NCBI GenBank assembly: GCA_009760855.2 | Contig: WPIO01000019.1 | Coordinates: 184,001 to 248,000, forward strand | Reading direction: 5' to 3' | Source: Cristatella mucedo | Taxonomy: Eukaryota; Bryozoa; Phylactolaemata; Cristatellidae | DNA length: 64,000 nt | Shown: positions 27,501-42,200 of the stretch, piece after piece | Layout: every line of letters begins with the position of its first letter | Position numbering within the stretch: the stretch's first letter is position 1 | Position numbers and translations under genes: made by a program | The notes under the pieces: generated by a model | Databases searched by the model: none | What the model saw: only the letters and a program-made list of their open reading frames with translations | Told to the model about the DNA's origin: nothing

Positions 27501-30500
27501 ATAAATATACAATAAATATAAAAAGGTCGGTCAATGTACGTCTTTGTGGCATTTTCTTTGAGCTCTACATTGATAAGATGCACACACAAACACACATACT
27601 GTACAGACGACGCATTAATAGACGGTAAGGAAACGCTTAAAATGAATGTTTAATACTAAGTACCTCTATTACATGGCTTCTTTACGGTAAATAACATATT
27701 TAGTAGTAATTAGCTGTTGAGGATATTCCAAAACTGGTGCAGCTACTAGAAATTAGCACAACGCAGTAAATAGGGATTATGTGACTGAAAATCCTTGCAC
27801 CTCCTAGTGCCTACTGGATGCAAATGCATGAGCTACTGCTTCAGCACTGCTGCAGCATGACACTTTTTGGGCGCCTAGACACGCGATGTAGCTGTCAGCT
27901 GTCTTGCAAAGGTCCATCACATGCTGTTGGCCGCGAGTAAAGCAAAGCAGAATTTAGGAGACTGTTTAGGAAATCAAGAATCTCAAATGTAACAGCAAAG
28001 GAAAGCCGAATTCAAGTCAGAATACAATATTTTTTCTTCAATATTAGGGTGGATTTGGACCAGTTTGTGCCTAGAAATAGCCAATATAATCCGTTGAGGT
28101 TTGAAAAACAAAAATTAGGCATGCAATTTTTCCAACATTCGACAACGAGCCGTACTATACATGCGTCTTTAAAGGAACATATCTAGCACGAAGGAGCGTC
28201 TGATAGAGGATCTATTGCACATTTTAGATGAGTGTTTAAGGCGTACGGAGGCAGGCAGTGGACGAGCTCGTGGGGTAAAGCTTTAGCATCTTTTTGCAGT
28301 CCAATATTGCTTGTTTTCTAAGCTATTTAAAAGAAATGAAATTAATTTTGGAAAATTCCCGACTAAACGAATATGAGGAGTGGAAGAAAGAGGGAAAAGA
28401 GCTGCATAGTTCCTATAGCTACAACCTAAGAATCCAATTCAGATGCCTCAAGCGCTCGCTGCAGCATGACCAGACATGACTAGCTTAAAAATAATCCGCG
28501 TACATAGTAAAAGATTGAAAACCTTTCTGATGAGTGGCATGTATTGTCTCGTCGAGAAAAAACGATTCACAGTTAAGCATATTTCTAACATACATACTAC
28601 CGCGACTGAATAATTTAAGCTAATAATCCAAAATCCTCATTATAAAGCTTCCTAGTAAATATAAAGAGACAGTCATAAAATCTGCGACAATCAATGTCAG
28701 AGCTTGACTATTTTAAATGGCCAGCCACATCGGTGCATTCTATTCATTTTAGGAATTTTCTTAATTGAAATACTTCTCTTTGGTTCAGAACGAGGACCCA
28801 AAACAGCTGAGGACGTTTGTTGAGAGCCTTCAAATGTATGGTGTCTTCAAACGTATGCTGTTGATTGGATTCTTAGTGCAATAGGGATAATCTGGTCACC
28901 GTTGTGGCAAAGAGACTGAAAACATGTATCGGCATCTCTACCTTTTTAGTTGCACGGTTCAAATAGGCTCCATTTTGAAAACGTGCATGAAAGATCGAAA
29001 ACAGCAATCGAGGTCCATCTATTATTGCAGCCTGTCCTTAAGGAAACCACCAGGAATTCTTGTAAGGCATTGCACAAATAACTGCCGAAGAGATACTGTA
29101 TCCAAAGAATGAATCAATCTGACATGGATTCTAAGGAATTGATATTCCATCATTAAGGAAATACTGTACATATTGCACAAGTTGAAACTTTGACAGAGGA
29201 AGACTAGGCTATGAGCTTAAACTGGGCAAAGACATTTTTGCTTTCGATAATATAAACGAAGAGAGCCAGAAAAAACAAACTATTCTACTCGTGGGAGTGC
29301 TGAGAACGACCGTTATGTGCTGATCAGTTTATTTTTGACGACAAGTGTGTGTGCCATAATATGATTTGAAGTGATGAGCAGATTTCTGAAATGTAGCCAT
29401 GTGGGAAGGCGACTCATTGGGGGCATAAATTAGTGGAGTGTTTTGATGCAAAAAGTATTTGGACTAGAGAACCTACAGCTAGACTACGGTAGAGATGGCC
29501 GTAAGGGAGACAATGCCACAGAGATCAAATCTGTGACCAGCATTGCCCCTTTTCATTGTTGCCCAAGTCCGGTGCTCCAAGTTTACGACTGTACGCCTGT
29601 ACAGCATCAAACACATGTTGGCACAATCCTCCGTACTAAGCGAACAAATAGAATCAATTCATGCCTACAGCCAGCAACACCACTGCTTGAGCATTCTATG
29701 TATAGCACAATCTACACCAGCGTAAGACGGATCGATGTGAATTCTCTTAAGTAAGTAGGCTTAAAAGCTATTACTTAATAGACTAAGTTTCATAAGGTTG
29801 CGAATGTTCCCTGAGCTGCCGCTTATCATTATAAATAGATCTCCACATACTTTTCTTCAGAGGAACAGTTTAGGCACACTGCGATAACAGGGGAAGCAAT
29901 ACAGCATATACTTGCACTTTTTGACTGCCCTTTAATAATTTACACATGCATATTATAGTTCTAGCAAGTGGAACTGGTGGTTTGGAGCAAAAGGTGTGGA
30001 TTGTATTCCGATTTATGTCTGCTTGCGTTCGTATTTCTTAACATATCAGCAAAAGATTAAGATCTCCTGGCTTTGAGTTCAAGTTGGGGAAGCACAATGG
30101 GATACAAAATAAATGTATTAAATTAATAGTAGCCATTAAAGCCCAATATGTCCGTGGAACAGCTTCACATTATCTTTCCCGAATGAAATAAGAAGATCTT
30201 TCACCCAAGGTCAGATACTGACTAAATTAGAATAACTAATTTTGCACAGGCTACATTGTCCCTATTTGGGGCAAACTTTGTGAGCCAACTTTACAAGTAA
30301 TATACTGGCCTGCCACAGTTGGCATTGTAACAAACAACTGATATGCTGGAAGAGGTGATCATTTTTGTGCTACATTATAGTCGTACGATATTGGTCGTGT
30401 GGATGGCTTAATCTACGTAGCATGAGTAGCCCTCATGGCACATACGGAAGTCACATTGAACAAGACAAACTCCGGTAGACTTACCGAGCTTGTATATTAA

Positions 30501-33500
30501 AAAAATACGATGTGCACTGTACTTTTAAAAACTCACCTGTGACGAAGACAGTAGTTCTTGGAGAACCAATCACAACACTCCCAAAGGAATTTATAGTCTC
30601 CAGAGTCATAGTGATATTGTAAACGGTGTTGGGTGCCAAGTTCTTTAGCTCTGCGGTAGTCAACGATTGAAGCACTGTTATTCTGTGCGATGTAAATGGT
30701 GACGAATATTCAACATAGAAATATCGAGGAGTTCCGCATATATTCTTAGGTCTTTCCCACGTAATTTTCATTGAGTTCTTAGTTTGGCTGATTTGACGAA
30801 TGGATGGAACTGCTTGAGATCCTAAAAATTAGCAATTCTACCTTTGAAACTTTGCAGAGCTAAATTATTTATGGGAAAAACTACATTAATTAGGCCAGAA
30901 CTTGACATGAAATTTGCTTTTACTCTTCCGTCTAAAATTGAATAGGAATATGCTACAATTCAATTGCTAAAAGTTGTAGACTTTCCTTTGCAGCTGGGCA
31001 AGCGTGACATGCCTTTTTTGCCTGAGCGGAATCCTCCGAACTTCAAAGTAGTAAGAAACATCGAGCACAGAACCTGAGACTGCTAAGATATTTTCAAAGC
31101 TTATCTGTCACGCCTATCTTGTGAATGTGTTTAAATTCACGTTAATTCAAAGTATAACCCTTGTTGTATGCGTGCCCGCAACTCTCGTCTTGGTGCTGTT
31201 TACTTTTCACTAAACTGTCAACTCCAATCATTGACGATGAATACACACCTAATCACACGCGGATCTCTGTCTCTATGCAGCATGTATGCAGTGGAAAACT
31301 GGATCGCAGCAAACTAAAATTCAGTGGCGGTAGTAAAGCCAACCTATTAATTATGGGTATGACAAGTGATTGTCATAAACTGGAAAACCCGGCTCTCTAA
31401 ATCGGCTTAAGCAGAACGTTTCTTGTAGCCGCTGTACAAAATCTGTCAACCATATTCACAAATGATATTTCATTAGAGGAGCGCATTAGCTCCAAAGTCA
31501 AGTCTAATAACTTAAAACTTCGTAATTTAAAAAAGTTAGGGTTTGCTTTGATCAAGACACATCAGCCATTCACACTTGTGTGTGACTCACTATTCATGTT
31601 TATCTTCTTTTTCATGCAATAAGACGAGTAATATCGCTGCAAACCTTTACACATAGGCCTATTTGTCCCTAACGTCGTGACTACCAGGTTAGGCTACCAA
31701 CCTTCCTAGGCTGGCTTTGACCTGCATAGCGATTTCAAAATTTGTTTAACGATTTAATTCATTAATATAGCGACCTAAGATAGCCATGATAGACGCAGCA
31801 ATCCAACGTTTCTCGGTCGACAGAATTGAGCGGGATCAATAGTCTTGGCTGGGCGAAAGGCTGAAGTAGGGTGTCGAGTACGGCCGCCTCCTGCGGAGCA
31901 GCCAATCAACGGCCTAGCGGACGAAGCTGTGCCGCGAACCCCACACATCCAATGGTCGTTCGAAACGGCCCGATCCGATTTCCTTCTCTAACCGGTGCTC
32001 TGAGCCAAAACCGAATGAACAGTTCGCAAGCAGCCCATCAAATGCTTGTCGTGCGTAACCGCGCATTCCGCGGAGTGGGCAGGAAGGCTTAGGATGGGAG
32101 TTCTCTCATTTGAAGTCCTGACGAAGCAAAGCGTGGCGGCCTAACCCAGAGTGCAGCCAGTGTGCTGTCAGTTGAATTCAAATAGGCGGGGACGGCGGTA
32201 ATTAACGCGTAAATGTCTCAAATTGCCGCTGTTTATTGACAATAGGTAAGCGATAACCAAGCGGTAGGCCAATTATTCTCAGAAGTGTGTATATTATTCT
32301 CAGTTCTACCGTACTTCGCTGCGGGGCCGGTTAGGGCTTCAGCTGCGAAAAGGCAAGTCAGCAGTGAGGAGGCGCACAGGCATCTGCCGCCGAGAACGCT
32401 TACATGGGCCCCACTGCCCCGGAAGCCATCGCTGGGAGATTTACCAAGACTTTCAACACAGAGCTACAAAGTTGATAGACATGCTCGCGAGTGCTTGGCG
32501 TTTGGTGACGTCGGCGAGCCACTTCAAGAGGCTTCTTGTTTACTTTTAAGGATGCTTTAATTAATCGTTCTCAAATGTCTATTCAGAGGAGTCGCGGCTA
32601 TCAACGGGGTTATCAAGGCGGACAGAGAGGCGCTCCTTCAACATCTGTGCTCAGGGTCGGTGAATGTCAGCAGACGATTCCAAAGAACCCGACTAGCGGC
32701 ACGCCTTCGGCGCGCGGCTGCACGTTCGTCCATTGACGAGCCGGGTCCGAATTCATTTGCACAGTATTGAAAGAGAGGCTTACTTTCTGCCCGCCGTCGG
32801 CGCTCGGAGCTTTAGGTTCTAGTAGAATGGGAAATGAGCAGCTCGTAGTTTGTGGAGGATCCAAAGAGCATTTACAGGACTCGAAGAGAAGGCCTCGACC
32901 CCGGTGCCGAACCCCTAAAGGTCAACGTTTAGCTCTCAAAGCCAAACTTTCGGCTACGGCCTCGGCTGCAGCTCCTCTTGAACCGTCTGAGAAGGGGCAA
33001 GTCCCGGTGGCAGAGCCACCTGATGCTAGTCGAATGCATAGTTTTCACTTTACTCGTTGAGTCCAGGTATACCTGTCCCAGTACCTGGGACGTAAAGACC
33101 TTACCCTGGGCTAAGACCGGGGACCCAGTCGTCAAAAAATCTCTATAGTTCTCCTGCCAGCAGGGTAGTGTATTCATTGAAGGCTTAATTGTAAGCATTA
33201 TAAAAAGGTCATTAGAAAAAGAGCGGTTGAAAATGTTGACACTATGAGAGAATCAACAGGTAGAAATGTATTACTCATGATTTATGTTTCTATGGATATT
33301 GCTAGCTTTCACGTTGTTCTACCAGATCACTGGAATGCCTGGGCACGTCTTAGTCGACACCTGATGAAATAGCTGATTTTCATACATTTATAAGGCAGCT
33401 GAGTTGACACCCTAGAAAGGTAACCATTAAGCAACAATGAAGGCAGCTCAGCCTGGTCTGAGAGTTGCCGGCTGTATCTGGGTCTGAGACTACCAGCCAA

Positions 33501-36500
33501 ACAAGTCTGAACTAGGATGTAGTAGGGCCATTTATGATCTGAGATCTTAGTGTCTAGTTTCCGGAAAATAAACTTACGAGACAAAAAGACAACAGTTATA
33601 TAATCTATTTCCTAAGCTGCCACTGCAAAAAGCAGAGCATTTCTACGATAAAATAAAAAGGTATTAAGCGGAGCTCACGAGGAATAAAAAAAAACTTTCT
33701 GTGCGTTAACCGACAGCCAGAGAGCCGCAATTTATTTTCGAAGGATGGGGAATATAACATGATTATTTAAAAAATACAGCAGTAACATGTTTCAAAAGCT
33801 GAAAACACAATGAGTGCTGACGAGAGATGGCCTTCAAGTCAAAGGACTTCATTGGCTAGCTTTATCGAAAGTGCACGTTCACAACAGTTGTTTCTTAGGA
33901 TCTAGCTTCCCAGACGATTGCTACCTAGACAGAGATTACAATCTTTCAAATATTCACATCTCTTCAGTTGACAGGTATCAAGGAGACTGAGCTGTGAGCA
34001 CAATAGGGAACATAGCTTGCGAAGTAAACAATAGTGCTCCTCTCGTGGGACTACTGCATCCGCCTAAACCAGCTATATGCAATTTCGTCGCACCAATCTG
34101 GCTTGCTTCAACGAAGGGTATATTAAGAACGTTATTCTCCTAGCTTATCAGCAGTCGCATTCCAGACTCACAGTTGCCACCCACATGCGAGCATTTAAAA
34201 AACAGCCCACTATTTTAGGCCACCGGGATAGATTCTACTATACGCATTCGCAAGGCCAGAAGAGACGCTTCTTCGACACTGATTTCAAGCTGGAAGCAGT
34301 CCTGCCTCTATTCATCCTGTCAGCCTCTCCGGTCAGTGCGGACGCAGAATCGTACCCACCCAGTGGAGGTTGCCCGAGTCACCTTCCAGGGGCCAAAGCC
34401 AATTGTGTAGCCAGGCAAAGCCGCATGTCATTGATAGAACCCGACCAGCGAATATCACAGCTCTCGACTGTGATGCAAAAAAGAAGTCTTGCTGGTGACT
34501 TCTATTACAATCGAAGACTGCATACAGCCGAAACGTTTTTTTGATTCCAACTTTTAAATTACGAGTGATCCCGTTATAACTAACATTCATTTTCAACATG
34601 AGGCTGGTGCGACTTATTTCACTCAGCTATGCGGTCAGGTAAGATGGCAGCATTCACATATTCCTAGCCTGACTTACTCTGAAAGTTTATAAAAGCTATG
34701 CCACAGTGCAGTTTGTTTTACTAAAGACGTCGAGAGCGAAACCTTTAAGACTCTAACCCATGACGTGAGACATGAAGAGCGAGCACTTTGCCACTAGGCT
34801 AACATCCATGGGCAGTTGCTAGTATTAGAGCCCATACTGAAGCTCTATATGAGAATGAGTACAGCATGTTTTTCTTAGATTTCTTTACTTGAAGATCGTC
34901 AAAGCCGTACCTTAGTAGTGTATGTTAGTAGGGTTCAAGTACTGTAGTGGGCAATACATTAGCATTACCGTTTTTAAATTAATATTAATATCACGACGGG
35001 TACACAATAGAGTGACCTCAGCAACTCTCAATAACGGACTGTTCATTATGTCGGGCGACAGCAAAAGGAGTGGTAGTGCAGAGAGTGCAAGCTGCTGGAA
35101 CGAAGTGGCCACCATTTGATAAACCCTTTCGACTTCGCAGAACTATACAGTTCTATTATTTCATTGTTCAAATCTCGACAATGACAGTGGATGTTGCATC
35201 TAATTATAAAATTTATCACATCAGCTCCTCCTGTCCTGCTTCTTATCTTTACTATACCATCGTACTGATACTTTACGCATGCCACCACGGACTTAAAGCT
35301 AACACGACGTTTGTCATAGTGACAGACTTACTAGCAGATTACCTAGTGAACCTAGCTCGTTAGCAGTAACCGCTGAGGGCTGCCTGGGTGAGTGTCAGTT
35401 TTCAGTGTGTTAAAAGTACTTGCTCAGACTAACTAAGCATAGTGTCAGCACCCCTAGCCCTCGGGGAACTACCGAAGCCCTTGGCAGGACAGCACGAGGT
35501 AGGAAAGTTTCTTAGTTATATTTAACTGAAATCAGAAATGCGTACTCACGAAGATTTTTGCCCTCAGCTGACTAAATATGAGCGACAGAGATAAAATTAC
35601 CCTTCTTCAAGAATGAAGCATCGGACGTCCTAGCTCGGGGCTGTACGATCTAAGAAGAGGCCTGCTTTCACAGTTATTTAGGAGACCAAAGTTTGAGGGT
35701 TATTAATGCTGCAACGCAATGTTTCGCCTTTCTCTTAATCTATTAAGTACAATGACAAGTGGTATTTAGGAAAAGATGAGAAAACATCTGCACATATATG
35801 TCGACATAAAGTTATTTTTGAGATAATCCCACTCTTTGAAAATGCCAAGGATTATATTGTTAAGTCTTTGTTTGCGGTTCAATATATCTGATCTGAAATA
35901 AGTAGTCTCTAATGCAAAAAACATGCACATTCTGCAAACAACGATTACAATCTTATTTACACGGTGCTAACATGTTGACTGGAGCAAGTGCTGCGAGAGA
36001 AAAATAGCAAATTATTTACTAGACTTGGCAAGCTCAAAAGCAAGAAGCAGCGAATGTAGAAGCACAGCATTACCAGCATAGGGCAACTTACTTTCACACA
36101 ACGTGGTCTTTTTAATTGTAACTGCTTGTCCGTACTCCACATATTGGTTCACCAGCCGTCGCACTGCTCTGACACTAATTGTGTACTCACTCTCGGGCAG
36201 CAGTGAGAATCTTGAGTGGCTGGTCGTTAGAACATCCTGACATTCAGAGATGTCACCCCACGAAATTGCATGGAGCAACGTGATGCATACCTGGTAGGAC
36301 AGGTCGATATATGTGCCACCTGGTGGCCGATTCCAGCTCAGTGTAAGGGATCTTGAGTTTACTTGAGACGCATAAAGATCTCTGACTGAGCCAGGAACTG
36401 GAAAAAGAAGTACGTGACGGGCTCTGCAAATACTTCTCATGCTCGTGGATTGCGTGGATTGACGATTAGGGCATCCACTATTGACATCGGATTGAGTTTT

Positions 36501-39139
36501 TGAATCTAATGGAGCGACTAAATATTGCACTTGCTGTGTGAATATCAAAAAAGAATCGTTCATGAGTAAACGTATCACATTCCTACTATTAGATGCCATA
36601 AACGAGACCACAAAAGTACAAGCCATTCCATACACTTCACAAGGGCGAAATTAAGCACATCAACTGAGACGTGATGATCGTATAAAAACAATCAGGAGAT
36701 AGTAATACGAAAAGGAAGATTAACTCGAGCTGAGTAAATGCTCAAGAAAGGGCGTATTTTCTGCTTGGTTTATTTGTTGTCAAGTTGGATGATGTCATGA
36801 TATTAGTCGACGGCAAGTTCCTATCTTCAGGTCAACTAAAAGTAACAGTGGGGTTTGCTAAGGCTTGAAGTTGTGTATAAGTCAGACATATTGACACGTT
36901 GAAGAAATAAGAAAAAGCTACTATCGAGGCTTTTGCCAGAATCAATACGATATATGGTCCCCGGGTCCCAAAGCAAGCGCCACGTAAGCAGCTACACTAA
37001 AATTTCAAAAACAAAGATTTTGAAGCTTCTTGCTCAAGCCGCGAATGGCACTCCCCTAGTGCTAACGACATATTGTGTTTCCTTTTACGTATGCTGCGAA
37101 TCGCCACAGCTGAGTTCTTTTGTTTCGTTCTGTAATGTCGATTTAGATAGACGATTAGCCTACAAGCCATTAACATAAGCATTTCTATGTAGTTATCAGC
37201 TGGCAGATATCCGAAATGAACTCGGACCCTAAGTACCTATCTAAAAGCTTCACAGAGAGCGAGAGAGAAAGAGATAGAGAATTCCCTGAAAATGTGAATA
37301 TTCGTAAAAAAAAAGATACAATACAAGTAAAGACCGTGACTCGTGAAGGTTTTCGCAAAGCACACTATAACCTAATGGTAGAATTATCGCTTTACAACCA
37401 AGTAAAACGTTATTTGTCTGACAGATTGGGGTTTTGTAATGAAAAATCGGCTACAAGAGGGCACATATTAAGAATCCAAGCAAAATTTCACATGCCAAAT
37501 GAAGAGACTGGTTTTTCTGCAAGTGGTTAACCGTAAAGATGTGCTATTTAGGCAGCTATCTCTAACATCACTAAGCAATGGAAATGGTCATCTGTCCGAT
37601 ATTGGGATCTCTGGTTCTTCCTTTCGAGAATACCCAGTTACGACAACCAGTCGATCATCCAAAGAGGCATCCTCTTGAGATTCTGCGTCAGCAGTATCTT
37701 GATGTTACTGATGCCACAAGAACCATTAGGAGACGATGACAAACCAGGCATGGGAGACCTACATACATAACCGGGGTGCGATAGATAGACACTAACGTAA
37801 AAGACTGAATCGATAGACAACTTGGATGGCTAGTATTGAAATGCAGTACTGAAGGTAGTAATAGCTAGATGACCTAGTAAACAGGAGGGACAACTAAGGG
37901 CAGCGCCTATTGCAACAAACGGTGTGAGCACAACGGAAGGGCTTTTTGTAGGCTTTGTTAGCAGTTCGCTGTAGACACTATGGATGAGATCGCCTCAGCA
38001 GAAAGTTGGCATCCATTTAGGAAATATTGCTAAGCGTTTGGGGAAAATATGGTGTCGACAGCCACTTAGTTTTAGGCTAAAAGTAGTAGCTAAAAATTAT
38101 CTACTAAAACTTGGTAACAGACTTCAACTTGCGACCAATAGTGGACTTGACTAGCAGTGAAACATGCATGGCAGAGTGTTGCATCATGCTGATGTGGCTA
38201 GGAGAAGTGGAAATTCGGCCTTGCTCGTCCTGACGACCATTAAGGGTTAAACCGGCCCTATGAGCACTAGCAGGCTTCAATTGATGACTGGTTCAAGCTC
38301 GATGACAGTAAAAATTAATTGGCTGGATTTTTAGGCTGTAACCTAAAGTCTAGTGAAGTGTATACTAATAATTCATTAGGCAAAATACTTATGGCAATTG
38401 ATTAGTAGACCTGAAAAGTGAGGGTAAGCTACTGACAAATATATAAATATATATATAATAATAATAATATTGCACTTGATAAAGCGCCCTCAGAGAACTT
38501 AATCTCTTTCTAGGCGCTTTACATTTGCTGCAAAGTGATACGCAATAGAATAGTAAGTAAAATCATGCTTGAAAAACAAACAAAATGAATAACATGGTTA
38601 GGGGTTACACGCACTGGGTCAGCATGCAAATGTGGTTAGTGGCAGCATGAACAGTGTCAGCACGCATAATCGAGGACGAATCACAAGGACCCACTAAATG
38701 CTGTCCTAAATAGGTATGTTTTTAAGTTTCTTTTAAATGTGGTCAGGTCAGGGGATGTTCTGATGCAGGTCGGGAGGGAGTTCCAGGCTGTGGGAGCATA
38801 CGAGCTAAATGCACGGTCTCCAAAGGATTTAAGGTTTGTACGAGGTATTTCTAGACTGTTGGATTCCGAAAAGCGAGTGGTACGATGCTTTGCCTGATGG
38901 GGTAGTATATCTGAAAGATAGGCTGGAGCCATAGAATGAAGAGACCTAAAAGTGAGCGACAAAACCTTGAAGTCAATCCGTTGCTTGACTGGTAACCAGT
39001 GCAGGTCGGCGAGAAGTGGAGTAATGTGGCAACTGCGACGCTCACGACAGACAAGCCTAGCTGCAGAGTTTTGCACCAGCTGCAATCGCCTGATCGCACA
39101 TGCTGGTAGGCCAGTAAGCAGTGAGTTTCAGAAGTCGAG

Positions 39140-39224
<85 letters not shown>

Positions 39225-42200
39225 CTGAATATTTGTTGAGGAATGATAAATGCTTATCTCGTGTCAGAGCGATTTAGGAGGGATTCTAAGGTTAGACATT
39301 ACTTGTCTATAATAATAATATTAATAATAATAATGCACTTGATAAAGCGCCTACAGACAACTTAATCTATTTCTAGGCGCTTTACATTTGCGGCAAAGGG
39401 AAATGATATTGAACGTTGAGTAAAATCATGCTTGATAAACAAACAAAATGAATAACATGCTTAGGGTTGACATGCACAGGGTCAGCATGCAAACGTGGTT
39501 AGTGGCAGCATGCACAGTGTCAGCAAGCATATGCACACCAAGGGCTGTTGCTTCCACTGCAACTTCCACTTTATTCCATAAGGCAGCTTAAGGAAGTTGC
39601 CTCAGACGCTTCCTACCAGTGTTTTATGGTGGCTAATTGGAGTCTTTGCATCTCTACCTAGAACTTGCAGAGTACGGAACACTGCTCACGAGGTTTACGA
39701 AGCTTAAAAGTCTGGTGTGGCAAGAATTAATAACAGAGAAGTTGCCATTTGCGTGTAGGTGCACGTAAAGTTACCTAACATCTCTAATATAAGCCATTCG
39801 AACAGCATTCTCAGTTTTCCCGTTGCCACTACAGCCTGTATAGCATAGGAAACGTTGACTAATTAAAAAAATATTAGCGTATTCTGCAAGTAAATACGGA
39901 GATATGCTAAGTGTAAATAATTCATCTTAATTATTATCTCATGGCTCAAAGAGCTTTAAACGTTCGAGAATTTAAATAGCAGGCTCGTACAGCAAATGCA
40001 TTTGCATAACATGAAAAATAAAGCAAGTTTGGCTTTGAACAGCATCATTTAATTATATTGAAACAGCACCATCTAAATATTTCTAATCAGTCAGTTCAGC
40101 CTAAAAAGTCAAAACAATGCTGCAGACGAATCTATCATCGTGCGACTTAGGTCAAAATAAGTAGATTCGGCCTCACAGATGCGAAGGGTAGGAAATCTTA
40201 CGTGTTACGATGGATATGTTGGTTGTAATGCCTTTCAGGATAATTCCGGAAGGCTCCGTCGAGTCCAGTCGAACGGATGCTTGGTACTTGGTGTTGGACT
40301 CCAAATTCGACATCGTTGCACTAATCCAGTCTGGTTTTGAGCTCAAATCAACTGGCATAGTACGTGAGATGGTTGATCCACGTTGTAAATATTCGATGAC
40401 ATAATTGGTAGAGGAACCACATACTTTTGTCGGCTCCTGCCAACTGATGACCGCTGAGTTGTTCGTCCGAGTGAGTAAACGAAGACCCTCGACTGCTTGT
40501 GAGCCTACACAGTACTTGAGAGTTAGGAATAGTTGGCTTGACATTAAACCAGCCTAACAGGCATATGCTTATACGAATCAAAGCTGAAGCAATCAATCTG
40601 AAGAAATCATCAACCAGATGCGATGGAAATGCCAAGACGACATAACTTAGAAGGATGACAGGTACGAATACTGATGGCTTGCTTACATTTACATCTCGTC
40701 AGCCTCTGTAAATTACAAGTAGACATGCCGTCTAGATGTTTATAGGAATTCAGTTACAGTGTTGCATGTGCAAGTCGTGCATAATGTCTTCGAAAGTTAC
40801 AAAATAGTCAGCATAACGGAGAACAAAATGGTTTCCTTTACTGAAACTCCCTAGCAGGATTGTAGCATGGGGGTGGGATTTCCATGGACATAATGAGTTT
40901 TGATTTTGAGCATTCAGGTACTTTTAAAATATTCAATGCACATTTCAATTTTCATTTAAAAGTGTTTAGCTGATTTAGCAGCCACCGGTATGTAGCAGCA
41001 GAAGAGGCTGAAGCCCATCACCACCACTATCAGTGAAGAAAACAGGATTGCCAACTTAAAAACTCAAACCCATGAGCTAGGTCATGAAGAGCGACCGACC
41101 ACCTTACCACTTGGCCAAGATTCAGAGCAATTTAGACTGAGAGAGTGAATCTTGTACCAAGTTAGATCTGTACATTTTATAGTATTCTGTCCCTTAAGTT
41201 ATTTTGGATAGTCTCATCATACCCGTACCAGAGTATTGTACCTTTGTAAGAGCATGATATCAGTCTACATATTAGGAGAACATTTTATATCGGTGACTGT
41301 GCCGGTCTTACTGACAGACTTATTAAAAAGCCTGGCTGGTTAACACAAATCGTACGGGGCTACCTGGATGAGTCTTAGCGTTTAGTGAGTTAAAACTACT
41401 TGCCTAGTCTGGTTAAGCCAGGTGTCACGATGCCACGATCACATGCCACGATCTAAATAGTCATGTTCTGCAATCTCGGATCCAGTCTCGTTCAGTTTTC
41501 CGGTTGCCGTAAGTGAGGCGTTCGCTGTTTGTTGACAGCACGAAGCTACCGGGCATGCTCTTCAGTCTCTTCCTGCTGTAGAATTTTTGTGCGTGACGCT
41601 TCTGTCAGGTTTTGGTATGGTGGCACAACGTGGAGTCTCTTGTCGCTGTTTTTTTTTCTCGTTTTGTCTGCGATAGACGCTTGTTAATTCTCTTTAATTT
41701 TCTCTATTTCATTGCCGTGAATACTCACCGGTCCACCATGATGAAGACAAACCAGTGAGGGAATATTGAAGCCCTTGGTAGAACAGCCAGATGCGGGAAA
41801 ATTTCTCTTTTACATTCAGCAAAAATCAGAAACTGCATGTACAGGGGGCTTATTTTCTCATAGCTGATCAACAGTGAGTGACACAGATGTAATCAACGTT
41901 CTTCAAGAATTTAGGGCGCCTTGCTCAGTCGCTGTGCGATCTTTGAAGGAGCCATCTTTTACAACAATGTTGGTTCGCCTAATTTGAGGCTTATTACTGC
42001 TGAAACACGGACTCCACTTTTCTCAAGAATGATTGGGTGCAGCAAATGGTAAAAATCTAATAAATATCGGCAAAGCTGCCTGCAAATCAGCCGGCGCAAA
42101 AAAAGACTCATTCACTTCGAGCTTGATGCTGGTCCAAGGAAGAATATAGTTATTTTTGAAACTTTAACTCTCAATGAAAATAGCGGCGCAATTATTTTTG

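Larger units (their letters stand above)
35300..40090. repeat. Older diverged copy of the FN3 duplication unit (left)
   Basis: Collinear with about 41,310-46,204 of the recent array through exon and intron, with many substitutions and indels. Corresponding blocks include the type B exon (36.2 against 42.6 kb), the GCTATTTAGGCAG region (37.54 against 44.54 kb) and GAGGAATGATAA (39.24 against 45.59 kb). It lacks the stretch matching about 43,258-43,580, which contains an old LINE, and it has gained two LINE insertions at 38.45 and 39.31 kb. Confidence 0.8.

Noticed and set aside
29443-29754. 103-codon plus-strand open frame as a gene
   Set aside because: No recognisable domain and no supporting features around it.
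34077-34544. 155-codon plus-strand open frame as a gene
   Set aside because: No motif, no repeat match, no splice context; chance open frames of this size occur in 64 kb.
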